Below the pieces are notes generated by a model, which saw only the letters and a program-made list of their open reading frames with translations, did no database searches and was not told the DNA's origin. Of a stretch of DNA of 64,000 bases, positions 55,321-64,000 are shown piece after piece. This DNA is from DASYLJ01 sp964432595. GTDB taxonomy: Bacteria; Desulfobacterota; Binatia; DP-6. Made by a program: the position numbers and the translations under genes. Each line of letters opens with the position of its first letter. The first letter of the stretch is position 1. The stretch covers positions 265,336 through 329,335 of the forward strand of contig CAYSOF010000006.1 of the NCBI GenBank assembly GCA_964432595.1, read 5' to 3'.

Positions 55321-58300
55321 TGAGGACCATCGTCATGCGCGCCATCGCCTTCGTGCTGCTCGCCACCCTCGTCGCCGCGCCCCGTGCGCACGCGACGATG
55401 TCGACCGCCGGCATCCTCCAGCACAGCCCGGACGACATCACCGGCTTCAACGTGCTCACCGGCGACAGCGCCGTCGTGAACGCGACGCTGCCGTTCACGT
55501 TCACCGTCGAGGGGGTCGGCTACACCTTCGTCGCGCTGTCGACGAACGGCTGGCTCGAGTTCGGCGGCAACTCCGCCGCCGACAGCGATCCGACGAACGA
55601 CTGCCTGCCGACGGCGGCGCACACGCGGCCGTTCCTGGCGCCCTACTGGGACGACATGAACACGTGGGGCACCAACATCCGCTACGGCACGGTCGGCAGC
55701 GCGCCGAACCGCGTGTTCATCGCCGACTACGAGATGGATCTGACGGCGGGCAACGAGGGCAGCGACGACCTGCGCTTCCAGGTGCAGCTGCACGAGGGCT
55801 CGAACCTGATCACGGTCCGCTACCGCGAGACGCAGAGCAACGCCAATGGACAGGCCGCGACCATCGGCTTCCAGGGCGCGGGCGGTGCCGCCGCCACGAC
55901 CGTGCAGCCCATCAGCTGCAACGTGAAGACGCTCGACGACAACCGCCCGAACGAGGGCTGGTCGGCCGACGTCGGCCGCGCCGGCCTCGTCACGATGGCG
56001 GGCATCCTGAACTTCAGCCCCGACGACATCAGCGGCTTCACGACGCTCACGGGCGACAACGCGGTGAACAACGTGTCGCTGCCCTTCGACGTCACGCTCG
56101 GCGGCGCCAACTACAACTCGCTCGCGATCTCGACGAACGGCTGGATCGAGTTCGGCGGCAACACCGGCGGCGACAGCGATCCGTCGAACGACTGCCTGCC
56201 GACGAACGCGCACACGAACCCGTTCCTCGCCGCCTACTGGGATGATCTCAACCCGTGGGGCACGGCGATCCGCTACGCCACGGTCGGCACCGCGCCGAAC
56301 CGCATGTTCGTCGCCGACTACCAGCTCGACAATTCCATCGGCGAGGGCAGCGACGACCTGTTCATGCAGGTGCGCATCCACGAGCGCTCGAGCCTGATCA
56401 CGGTGCGCTACCGCGACAAGCAGGTGAACGCGAACGGCCAGACCGCGACGATCGGCTTCCAGGGCGCCGGCGGCTCGGCGGGGGCGAGCCACCCGCTCAC
56501 GTGCAACGGCAAGATCCTCGACGACAACGACCCCGCGCACGAGGGCTTCTCGGTCCATCCGAAGGCGAACGGCGCGTACTCGCTGCACGCCATCACCGCG
56601 TTCAGCCCCGACGACATCGACGGCACGACCATCCCGGGCCTGCAGACGCTCAGCGGCGACAACGCGACGCAGAACGTCACGCTGCCGTTCACGATCACCC
56701 TCGACGGCGTGTCCTACTCGACCCTCACCGTCTCGACGAACGGCTGGATCGAGATCGGCGGCAACAGCGCCGCCGACAGCGACCCGACGAACGACTGCCT
56801 GCCGACGTCGGTGCATACGCGGCCGTTCATCGCCGCATTCTGGGACGACATGCGGACGGCGGGATCGAGCGCGATCGAGTTCGGCACGGTCGGCCAGTCG
56901 CCGAACCGCACGTTCATCGCCGACTTCTTCCTCGACACGGTCACCAGCGGCGACGACGGCAACGACGACGCCCGCGTGCAGGTGCAGATCCACGAAGGCT
57001 CGAACGTCATCAGCGTGAAGTACCCGCCGAGCGAGCTGCTCGCGAACGGGCAGACGGCGACGATCGGTTACCAGAGCGCGGGCGGCAGCGCCGCGACGGC
57101 GTACCCGATCGGTTGCAACGCGCGCGTCCTCGACGACAACGTCGCCGACACCGGCTGGTCGGTGGCGCCGCTGCCGGTCTGCGGCAACGGCATCAGCGAG
57201 CCGCGCGGCGGCGAGCAGTGCGACGGCGGCGCCAGCAACGGCTCGGCGACGAGCTGCTGCACGTCGACGTGCCAGTTCCGGGGCGCGGGCGAGACGTGCC
57301 GCGCCGGCGCCGGCGCGCCCTGCGACGTGAGCGAGACCTGCACCGGCGCCAGCGGCGTGTGTCCGCTCGACGATGCGTCGGGGAATGCCGGCATCACCTG
57401 CCGTCTCGGCTCCGGCGACGCCTGCGATCCCGACGAGCTCTGCACCGGCGTCGCCGGCCAGGGCTGTCCGACCGACGTCCGGCTGAGCGCGGGCACGCAG
57501 TGCCGCGCCGGCTCCGGCGATCAGTGCGATCTGGCGGAGGCGTGCACCGGCGTCGCCGGCGAGCCCTGCCCGCCGAACACGTTCGCGCCGTCGTCGGTGG
57601 TCTGCCGTCCGGGCTCGGGCGACGGCTGCGACGCGATCGAGACGTGTCCCGGGCTGCCGGGCGCGCAATGTCCGTCCGACGATGCGCCGCTCAAGGCGGG
57701 CATGATCTGCCGCGGCGGCTCCGGCGACCAGTGCGACCAGAACGAAGCGTGCACCGGCGTCCCGGGTGCGACGTGCCCGCCCGACGACGCGCCGGGCAAC
57801 ACCAGCATCGTCTGCCGTCCGTCGTCGGTGGCCGGCGCCTTCTGCGACGAGCCGGAAAGCTGCTCCGGTGTGCCGGGCGCGACATGTCCGCCGAACGACG
57901 CGCCGGCGAAGATCAACGTGATCTGCCGTCCCGGCTCGGGCGACCTCTGTGATCCCGCCGAGCGCTGCTCGGGCGTCGCCGGCCAGGGCTGCCCGCCGAA
58001 CGTCGTCGCCAACCCGACCGTCGTGTGCCGCGCCGGCTCGGGCGACGCGTGCGATCCCGACGAGCGCTGCACCGCGATCCCCGGCGCACCGTGTCCGGCG
58101 GATACGGTCGAGCCCGAAGGCACGGTGTGCCGCGCGTCGAGCGGCACGTGCGACGTCGCGGAGACCTGCGGCGGCACGGCGGGCCAGGCGTGTCCCGCCG
58201 ACACCGGCGTGGTCGCCGGTAATCCCTGCGACCTCGACGGCAACCTGTGCACCGAGGACGTCTGCGACGGCAGCGGCGCGTGCACCGCGGGCGGCACCCT

Positions 58301-58865
58301 CGACTGCGAGGACGGCAACCTCTGCACACAGGACAGCTGCGATCCGCTCGCCGGCTGCGTCAGCACCGGCACGCCGGCGACGACGTGTCGCCCGGCGACG
58401 AAGGCGTCGCTGCTCATCAAGGACAACGCCGTCGACGCGGCGGATCTCCTCAAGTTCGGCTGGAAGGGCGGCCCCGCGTTGCTCGCCGATCTCGGTGATC
58501 CGCGTGCGACGACGCGCTACGAGCTCTGCATCTACGACGACGGCGGCGTGCGCATGGCGCTCGGCGTCCCGGCGGGCTCGGGCTGGCAGGCGATCGGCCC
58601 GGTCACCGCGCCCAAGGGCTGGAAGTTCAAGAGCTCGAGCAGCCAGTTCTCCGGCGTCCGCTCGATGTCGCTGAAGGCCAGCTCGCTGCCGAAGGCGCAG
58701 CTCAAGCTCGGCGCGCGCGGCGCGGAGATCCCGGGTCCGACCGTTCCGTTCACCCTGCCCGTCACCGCGCAGCTCCATGCCGGCGACGGCACCTGCTTCG
58801 AAGCGACGTTCGCCGTCGGCGACAGCCGGCGCAACGACGTCAAGGGTTTCACCGGTAAGAAGTGA
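55320..58865 (+). CDS. Secreted protein with three nidogen-like and nine disintegrin-like repeats
   Basis: An 1181-residue exported protein; ATG 55320 shares its A with the preceding stop, and ATG 55335 is an alternative. After the signal peptide (residues ~6-25) come three nidogen-like beta repeats starting near 27, 226 and 422, each with SPDDI, STNGWxEFGGN, AxYWDD and a Cys pair. From ~620 to ~1005 there are nine Cys-rich repeats of about 30 residues with the ADAM disintegrin-like pattern CRxGSGDxCDxxExCxG then CPxD. The C-terminal domain (~1024-1181, KASLLIKDNAVDAADLLKFG) also ends the propeller protein at 26547-28181. Likely a cell-surface or matrix adhesion protein; the ligand is unknown. 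Confidence 0.86.
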   Translation: MRTIVMRAIAFVLLATLVAAPRAHATMSTAGILQHSPDDITGFNVLTGDSAVVNATLPFTFTVEGVGYTFVALSTNGWLEFGGNSAADSDPTNDCLPTAAHTRPFLAPYWDDMNTWGTNIRYGTVGSAPNRVFIADYEMDLTAGNEGSDDLRFQVQLHEGSNLITVRYRETQSNANGQAATIGFQGAGGAAATTVQPISCNVKTLDDNRPNEGWSADVGRAGLVTMAGILNFSPDDISGFTTLTGDNAVNNVSLPFDVTLGGANYNSLAISTNGWIEFGGNTGGDSDPSNDCLPTNAHTNPFLAAYWDDLNPWGTAIRYATVGTAPNRMFVADYQLDNSIGEGSDDLFMQVRIHERSSLITVRYRDKQVNANGQTATIGFQGAGGSAGASHPLTCNGKILDDNDPAHEGFSVHPKANGAYSLHAITAFSPDDIDGTTIPGLQTLSGDNATQNVTLPFTITLDGVSYSTLTVSTNGWIEIGGNSAADSDPTNDCLPTSVHTRPFIAAFWDDMRTAGSSAIEFGTVGQSPNRTFIADFFLDTVTSGDDGNDDARVQVQIHEGSNVISVKYPPSELLANGQTATIGYQSAGGSAATAYPIGCNARVLDDNVADTGWSVAPLPVCGNGISEPRGGEQCDGGASNGSATSCCTSTCQFRGAGETCRAGAGAPCDVSETCTGASGVCPLDDASGNAGITCRLGSGDACDPDELCTGVAGQGCPTDVRLSAGTQCRAGSGDQCDLAEACTGVAGEPCPPNTFAPSSVVCRPGSGDGCDAIETCPGLPGAQCPSDDAPLKAGMICRGGSGDQCDQNEACTGVPGATCPPDDAPGNTSIVCRPSSVAGAFCDEPESCSGVPGATCPPNDAPAKINVICRPGSGDLCDPAERCSGVAGQGCPPNVVANPTVVCRAGSGDACDPDERCTAIPGAPCPADTVEPEGTVCRASSGTCDVAETCGGTAGQACPADTGVVAGNPCDLDGNLCTEDVCDGSGACTAGGTLDCEDGNLCTQDSCDPLAGCVSTGTPATTCRPATKASLLIKDNAVDAADLLKFGWKGGPALLADLGDPRATTRYELCIYDDGGVRMALGVPAGSGWQAIGPVTAPKGWKFKSSSSQFSGVRSMSLKASSLPKAQLKLGARGAEIPGPTVPFTLPVTAQLHAGDGTCFEATFAVGDSRRNDVKGFTGKK

Positions 58866-58888
58866 CGAACTCGAGGGGGATTCAGTCG

Positions 58889-61800
58889 ATGCACAGCTTT
58901 CGATTCGGCCTGGTGGCGTTGGTCGCCTGCTTCATGCTGCCCGCGCAGACCGTGCGCGCCGCCATGACGACCGCCGGCATCCTGCAGCACAGCCCGGACG
59001 ACATCACCGGCTTCACCACGCTGACCGGCGACAACGTCGTCAACAACGTCAACCTGGGCTTCACGTTCGTCGTCGAGGGCGTCAGCTACACGACGATCGC
59101 GCTGTCGACGAACGGCTGGATCGAGTTCGGCGCCAACACGGCCGGCGACAGCGATCCGACGAACGACTGCCTCCCCACCGGCGCGCACACGAATCCCTTC
59201 CTCGCGCCGTACTGGGACGACACCGCCCCCTTCGGCACGAACATCCGCTACGGCACCGTCGGCAGCGCGCCGAACCGCGTCTTCATCGCCGACTACGAGC
59301 TCGACCTCGTCTCCGGCAGCGAGGGCAGCGACGACATGCGCATGCAGGTCCAGCTCCACGAGGGCTCGAACCTGATCACCGTCCGCTATCGTCAGACGCA
59401 GAGCAACGCGAACGGCCAGGCCGCCACGCTGGGCTTCCAGGGCGCCGGCGGCGCGTCGGCCACGACCGTGCAGCCGATCAGCTGCAACGTGAAGACGCTC
59501 GACGACAACCGCCCGAACGAGGGCTGGTCGGCCGACGTCGGCCGCGCCGGCTTCGTCACGATGGCCGGCGTGCTCGCCTACAGCCCTGACGACATCGGCG
59601 GCTTCACGACGCTCAGCGGCGACAACGCGGTCAACAACGTCGCGCTGCCCTTCAACGTCACGATCGAGGGGACGAGCTACACCTCGCTCGCGATCTCGAC
59701 GAACGGCTGGATCGAGTTCGGCGGCAACACGGCGGGCGACAGCGACCCGACGAACGACTGCCTGCCGTCGAGCGCGCACACGAACCCGCTGCTCGCGGCG
59801 TACTGGGACGACGTGAACGCCTGGGGTGGCGCCATCCGCTACGGCATCGTCGGCACCGCGCCGAACCGCATGTTCGTCGCGGACTACCAGCTCGACGTCA
59901 CGAGCGGCGAGGGCGCCGACGACCTGTTCATGCAGGTGCGCATCCACGAGCGCTCGAGCCTGATCACGGTGCGCTACCGCGACACGCAGGCGAACGCGAA
60001 CGGCCAGGCCGCGACGATCGGCTTCCAGGGCGCCGGCGGCGGCGCGTCGACGGCGTACCCGCTCGTGTGCAACGGCAAGATCCTCGACGACAACGACCCC
60101 GCGCACGAAGGATTCTCCGTCCACCCGAAGACGAACGGCGCCGTGTCGCTCCACGCGATCAACGCGTACAGCATCGACGACGTCGGCGGCATCGCCGGGC
60201 TCGGCACGTTCTCGGGCGACGACGTCGTGCAGAACGTCAGCCTGCCCTTCAACGTCGTGCTCGACGGCGTGACGTACAACAACCTGTCGATCTCGACGAA
60301 CGGCTGGATCGAGATCGGCGGCAACACCGCCGGCGACAGCGATCCGACCAACGATTGCCTGCCGACGTCGGCGCACACGCGGCCCTTCATCGCCGCGTTC
60401 TGGGACGACATGCGCACTGCCGGGTCGAGCTCCGTCGAGTACGGCACGGTGGGCACGGCGCCGAACCGCACGTTCCTCGTCGACTACTTCCTCGACACGA
60501 AGACCAGCGCCGACGACGGCGCCGACGACGTGCTCGTGCAGGTGCAGATCCACGAGACGTCGAACGTGATCAGCGTGAAGTACCCGCCGAACCAGCATCT
60601 CGCGAGCGGCCAGACCGCGACGATCGGCTATCAGGCGGCGGGCGGCGGCGCGGCCGCGACGAACCCGATCGGCTGCAACGCGCGCATGCTGGACGACAAC
60701 ATCTCCGACGTCGGCTGGTCGGTCGCGCCGCTGCAGATCTGCGGCAACGGCATCGTCGAGCCGCGCGAGCATTGCGACCTGGCCGGCGCGAACGGCGCGG
60801 GCACCTCGTGTTGCACGAGCACGTGCGGATTCCGCGCGGGCGGCAGCACCTGCCGCGCGACGGCGGGCGTCTGCGACGTCGCCGAGACGTGCACCGGCTC
60901 GAGCGCGACGTGCCCGGGCGACGGCTTCGCGTCGAGCGCAACGCCGTGCCGCACGGCCGCCGGGCTGTGCGACGTGACGGAAAATTGCACCGGCTCGGGC
61001 GCCGCCTGTCCGGCCGACGTGATCCGGCCGAACGGCTTCACGTGCCGTGGCGCCGCGGACGTCTGCGACGTCGCGGAGACCTGCGACGGCAGCAGCACCG
61101 CGTGTCCGGCCGACGGCTTCGTCGCCGGCGGCACCGAGTGTCGCGCGGCGGCCGGCGACTGCGACGTCGCCGAGACCTGCACCGGGTCGGGCGCGAGCTG
61201 CCCGGCCGACGCGGTGGTCGGCGCGGGCGTCGAGTGCCGCGCCGCGGCCGGCATCTGTGACGTCGCCGAATCGTGCGACGGCAGCGGCGCGGCGTGCCCG
61301 GCGAACGGCTTCGTCGCGGGCGGCACCGAGTGTCGCGCGGCGGCGGGCGACTGCGACGTCGCCGAATCCTGCACCGGCAGCGGCGCGGCGTGTCCCGCCG
61401 ACGTGCTGGTGGCCGGCGGCACCGAATGCCGCGCATCCGCCGGCATCTGCGACGTCGCCGAGGCCTGCGACGGCGTGACGGCCGGCTGCCCGGCGGACGC
61501 CTTCGAGCCGAGCAGCACCGAATGCCGCGCGGCGGCGGGCGACTGCGACGTCGCCGAATCCTGCACCGGCAGCGGCGCGGCGTGTCCCGCCGACGTGCTG
61601 GTGGCCGGGGGCACCCAGTGCCGCGCATCCGCCGGCATCTGTGACGTCGAGGAGGCGTGCGACGGCGTCGACGTCGCCTGCCCGGCCGATGCGTTCGAGC
61701 CGAGCAGCACGGAGTGCCGTGCGACGGCCGGCGACTGCGACGTCGCCGAATCCTGCACCGGCAGCGGCGCCGCGTGTCCGGCCGACGTGCTCGTCGGCGC

Positions 61801-63808
61801 GGGTACCGAATGCCGCGCATCCGCCGGCATCTGCGACGTCGCCGAGGCCTGCGACGGCGTCGACGCCGCCTGCCCGGCCGACGCGTTCGAGCCGAGCAGC
61901 ACCGAATGCCGCGCGGCGGCGGGCGACTGCGACGTCGCGGAGAGCTGCACGGGCTCCGGCGCCGCGTGTCCGGGCGACGTGCTCGCGCCGGCGACGCAGG
62001 TCTGCCGTCCGGGCTCGGGCGACCTCTGCGATCCCGACGAAACCTGCACCGGGAGCGACGTCGATTGTCCGGCGGACGTCGTCGAGCCGGCGACCACGGT
62101 CTGCAACGCCGGCTCGGGCGATGCCTGCGATCCCGACGAGCTGTGCTCGGGCACTGCCGGGGAGCCCTGCCCCGCCGACAGCGTGAGCGGCGCCTTCGTG
62201 GTCTGCCGTCCGGGCTCCGGCGATGCCTGCGATCCGGACGAGCTGTGCACGGGCAACGCCGACGAGGCGTGTCCGAGCGACGCGATCACCGCGGGCGGAA
62301 CGGTCTGCCGTCCCGGCTCGGGCGATCTCTGCGATCCCGACGAAGCTTGCACGGGGACGGCCGGCGAGGCGTGCCCGGCCGACGTCGTCGAGCCGGCGAG
62401 CACCGTGTGTCGCGCCGCCGCGGGCGGCTGCGACGTCGCCGAGAGCTGCACCGGCGCCGTCGGCGTCGCGTGCCCGGCCGACGTGCTCGTCGCCGCGGGC
62501 GAGAGCTGCCGCGCGGCGGCAGGCGCCTGCGACGTCGCCGAGACGTGCGACGGCGTCGGCGCGGCGTGTCCGGCGGACGCGAAGAGCGTGGCCGAATGCC
62601 GGGCGGCCGTGCCCGGGGGCTGCGACGTCGCGGAGAGCTGCGACGGCGTGACGGACGACTGTCCGACCGACGTCGTCGCGACGGCGGGCACCAGCTGCCG
62701 TGCGGCGGCCGGCGATTGCGACGTGGCCGAGACCTGTGACGGCTCGGCGAACACCTGCCCCACCGACACCTTCGCGCCGTCGACGACCGAGTGTCGCGGC
62801 GCCGCGGGCGTCTGCGACGTGGCGGAGACCTGTACGGGCTCCGGCGCGTCGTGCCCGGCCGATGCGAAGAGCACGGCGACGTGCCGGCCCGCGGCCGGCA
62901 GCTGTGACGCGGCCGAGTCGTGCGATGGGGCCGGCAACGACTGCCCCGCCGACGCGCTCGAGCCGGCGACGACGGTGTGCCGCGCCGCCACCGACCTGTG
63001 CGACGCGGCGGAGACCTGCACGGGCAGCAGCAGCAGCTGCCCGACGGACGCGCTGGCCACGGCCGGCACCGTGTGCCGGGCGACGACCGGCGCCTGCGAT
63101 CCGGCCGAGACCTGCGACGGCAGCGTGGCCACCTGCCCCGCCGACATCGTCGAGGAGGACCCGGACGGCGACGAGGTCTGCGGCGAGGACGACAACTGTC
63201 CCGACGACGACAACGGCACGCAGACCGACGGCGACGGCGACGGCACGGGTGACGCGTGCGACCCGTGCACGGGCGGCGCGAATCCCGTGAAGACGAAGAT
63301 GACGATCGCCAAGCTGAGCACCCCGCCCGGCGACGACACCTTCAAGCTGTCGGGCTCGGTGACGGTCCCGACGACGCCGGCGATCGCGCCGGTGACGAAG
63401 GGCATCCGCCTGCTCGTGGTCGACGCGACGGGCACCGAGATCATCGACGCGACCCTGCCCGGCGGCGCCTACTCGTCGGCCACCCGCACCGGGTGGACCG
63501 CCAACGGCGCCGGCACGGCGTTCAAGTACAAGCACACGAGCAAGACGATTCCGGCGATCGACGGCATCACGAAGGCGACGCTCAAGCTGAAGCCGTCGGT
63601 GCCGAGCCTCATCAAGTTCAGCATCGGCGGCAAGAAGAGCAACTACGCGGTGATCCCGGCGAACCTGCCGCTCACCGCGACCCTCGTCATCGACAGTCCC
63701 ATCGCGATGACGGGTCAGTGCGGCGAGGAGTTCTTCGCCAACGTGCCGTCGGGCAATCCGGAGCGGTGCGCGCTCATCCCGAGCGGCGCGACCCTCCGCT
63801 GCAAGTAG
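58889..63808 (+). CDS. Secreted protein with three nidogen-like and 24 disintegrin-like repeats
   Basis: A 1639-residue exported protein. ATG 58889 follows GAGGGGGA by eight bases and starts a good signal peptide; a GTG at 58862 overlapping the previous stop is the alternative. Three nidogen-like repeats begin near 26, 225 and 421, in register with the upstream paralogue. Residues ~653-1420 are 24 disintegrin-like units of 29-32 residues (TECRAAAGDCDVAESCTGSG, then CPAD), of which units 5-12 form a 64-residue higher-order repeat. Two acidic calcium-type stretches (DPDGDEVCGEDDNC, DGDGDGTGDACD) follow, then a ~190-residue beta-rich C-terminal domain with three Cys. A tandem duplicate of the previous gene with an expanded repeat region. 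Confidence 0.88.
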   Translation: MHSFRFGLVALVACFMLPAQTVRAAMTTAGILQHSPDDITGFTTLTGDNVVNNVNLGFTFVVEGVSYTTIALSTNGWIEFGANTAGDSDPTNDCLPTGAHTNPFLAPYWDDTAPFGTNIRYGTVGSAPNRVFIADYELDLVSGSEGSDDMRMQVQLHEGSNLITVRYRQTQSNANGQAATLGFQGAGGASATTVQPISCNVKTLDDNRPNEGWSADVGRAGFVTMAGVLAYSPDDIGGFTTLSGDNAVNNVALPFNVTIEGTSYTSLAISTNGWIEFGGNTAGDSDPTNDCLPSSAHTNPLLAAYWDDVNAWGGAIRYGIVGTAPNRMFVADYQLDVTSGEGADDLFMQVRIHERSSLITVRYRDTQANANGQAATIGFQGAGGGASTAYPLVCNGKILDDNDPAHEGFSVHPKTNGAVSLHAINAYSIDDVGGIAGLGTFSGDDVVQNVSLPFNVVLDGVTYNNLSISTNGWIEIGGNTAGDSDPTNDCLPTSAHTRPFIAAFWDDMRTAGSSSVEYGTVGTAPNRTFLVDYFLDTKTSADDGADDVLVQVQIHETSNVISVKYPPNQHLASGQTATIGYQAAGGGAAATNPIGCNARMLDDNISDVGWSVAPLQICGNGIVEPREHCDLAGANGAGTSCCTSTCGFRAGGSTCRATAGVCDVAETCTGSSATCPGDGFASSATPCRTAAGLCDVTENCTGSGAACPADVIRPNGFTCRGAADVCDVAETCDGSSTACPADGFVAGGTECRAAAGDCDVAETCTGSGASCPADAVVGAGVECRAAAGICDVAESCDGSGAACPANGFVAGGTECRAAAGDCDVAESCTGSGAACPADVLVAGGTECRASAGICDVAEACDGVTAGCPADAFEPSSTECRAAAGDCDVAESCTGSGAACPADVLVAGGTQCRASAGICDVEEACDGVDVACPADAFEPSSTECRATAGDCDVAESCTGSGAACPADVLVGAGTECRASAGICDVAEACDGVDAACPADAFEPSSTECRAAAGDCDVAESCTGSGAACPGDVLAPATQVCRPGSGDLCDPDETCTGSDVDCPADVVEPATTVCNAGSGDACDPDELCSGTAGEPCPADSVSGAFVVCRPGSGDACDPDELCTGNADEACPSDAITAGGTVCRPGSGDLCDPDEACTGTAGEACPADVVEPASTVCRAAAGGCDVAESCTGAVGVACPADVLVAAGESCRAAAGACDVAETCDGVGAACPADAKSVAECRAAVPGGCDVAESCDGVTDDCPTDVVATAGTSCRAAAGDCDVAETCDGSANTCPTDTFAPSTTECRGAAGVCDVAETCTGSGASCPADAKSTATCRPAAGSCDAAESCDGAGNDCPADALEPATTVCRAATDLCDAAETCTGSSSSCPTDALATAGTVCRATTGACDPAETCDGSVATCPADIVEEDPDGDEVCGEDDNCPDDDNGTQTDGDGDGTGDACDPCTGGANPVKTKMTIAKLSTPPGDDTFKLSGSVTVPTTPAIAPVTKGIRLLVVDATGTEIIDATLPGGAYSSATRTGWTANGAGTAFKYKHTSKTIPAIDGITKATLKLKPSVPSLIKFSIGGKKSNYAVIPANLPLTATLVIDSPIAMTGQCGEEFFANVPSGNPERCALIPSGATLRCK
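61239..62006 (+). repeat. 192-base higher-order tandem repeat inside the last gene
   Basis: The 10-mer GCGCATCCGC recurs at 61431 and 61623 and its first six bases at 61815, exactly 192 bases apart, and a more diverged unit begins at 61239. Each 192-base unit encodes two disintegrin-like motifs (one GICDVAEACDG, one GDCDVAESCTG). The near-identity at DNA level shows recent expansion by recombination, and copy number may vary between cells or assemblies. Confidence 0.85.
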
Positions 63809-63830
63809 TCCCCGCGCGATCCCCGGGGGA

Positions 63831-63866
63831 CGGTCGGTCCCGGCACGTGCGTGCCGGGACCGACCG
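63831..63866 (+). terminator. 16-bp perfect hairpin after the surface-protein operon
   Basis: CGGTCGGTCCCGGCAC pairs perfectly with GTGCCGGGACCGACCG around a GTGC loop, 22 bases after the last stop codon. A GTGTGCTTG follows rather than a T-tract. Its strength and place make it the likely end of the 51577-63808 transcript. Confidence 0.75.
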
Positions 63867-63877
63867 GTGTGCTTGCG

Positions 63878-63902
63878 CGACCCAAGACCATGTCTTGGGT
63901 CG
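63878..63902. repeat. 11-bp hairpin of the three-base-loop family, with conserved flank
   Basis: CGACCCAAGAC, loop CAT, GTCTTGGGTCG, perfect. The next bases, GGAAGGACGCGAGCGTG, resemble the flank of the hairpin at 48151 (GATGGGAACGCGAGCGTG), so the repeated unit is about 42 bases, larger than the hairpin alone. No gene could be supported from here to the right edge. Confidence 0.7.
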
Positions 63903-64000
63903 GGAAGGACGCGAGCGTGGAGCCCCACGGCTGCGCGCTACCGGCATGCCGCGGCCGGCGAAGCCCAATGCCACTCACTTAACGGCTCGCCGGCGGCGGG

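Noticed and set aside
60840..63150. Regular repeats that could suggest a CRISPR array
   Set aside because: Units are about 90 bases, in frame, Cys-coding and imperfect, without spacers; no cas genes are nearby.
58532..63928. 1798-codon minus-strand open frame opposite the disintegrin-repeat gene
   Set aside because: Its repeats merely mirror the plus-strand repeats in another frame; no recognisable domain, and the composition is the usual antisense pattern.

Overview
The window is about 70% GC and gene dense, with very few AT-rich stretches. It carries Lnt, OpgGH, a mitochondrial-type EF-G1, di-haem MauG-like cytochromes and giant secreted proteins built from Myxococcus-type cysteine-rich repeats. 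Together these suggest an uncultured Gram-negative bacterium of the deltaproteobacterial sphere (Myxococcota, or more likely Binatota / 'Candidatus Binatia'). This placement is inferred from gene content only; there is no rRNA gene in the window. No tRNA, CRISPR array or intact transposase gene was seen.

Layout. 1-6.2 kb: housekeeping and small operons (Lnt with a COG2907 flavoprotein, a COQ4-like protein, PurN, a DUF222/HNH protein with a small partner). 6.5-16.8 kb: one tightly overlapped minus-strand operon that starts with osmoregulated periplasmic glucan genes opgG-opgH, continues with a carbohydrate ABC importer (binding protein and two permeases, no ATPase) and ends with a large secreted glycosidase. 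16.9-28.2 kb: metabolic and unknown genes (two alpha/beta hydrolases, an SDR, a double GNAT protein, a TMEM165/GDT1 transporter, a secreted nucleosidase, a RluA-type enzyme, fusA, a beta-propeller).

29.8-37.4 kb is the most interesting part: two copies of a module made of a MauG-like di-haem cytochrome c peroxidase and a secreted protein resembling the methanotroph copper proteins CorA/MopE, with a c-type cytochrome and a small Cys-rich secreted protein between them. An identical 17-bp palindromic site, TGCGGCACGATGTCGCA, occurs three times, once in the promoter of each transcription unit (35263-35279 serves two divergent genes), so the modules look co-regulated. I read this as a candidate copper-binding / tryptophan-oxidising surface system in an organism whose window shows no methane oxidation genes.

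37.5-43.9 kb: a 1250-residue secreted PHP-domain protein followed immediately by a HEAT-like protein, a small secreted protein and a Tat-type intradiol dioxygenase. 44.0-51.4 kb: a RedB-like redoxin with a hybrid histidine kinase, a decayed MmyB-type regulator, an NTF2-like protein, a GST, a DUF3293 protein and an AraC regulator; this stretch is rich in palindromic intergenic elements, two of which overlap the stop codons of converging genes. 51.6-63.8 kb: three translationally coupled giant surface/secreted proteins with eight DUF4215 repeats in the first and nidogen-like plus 9 and 24 disintegrin-like repeats in the others, ending at a strong hairpin terminator.
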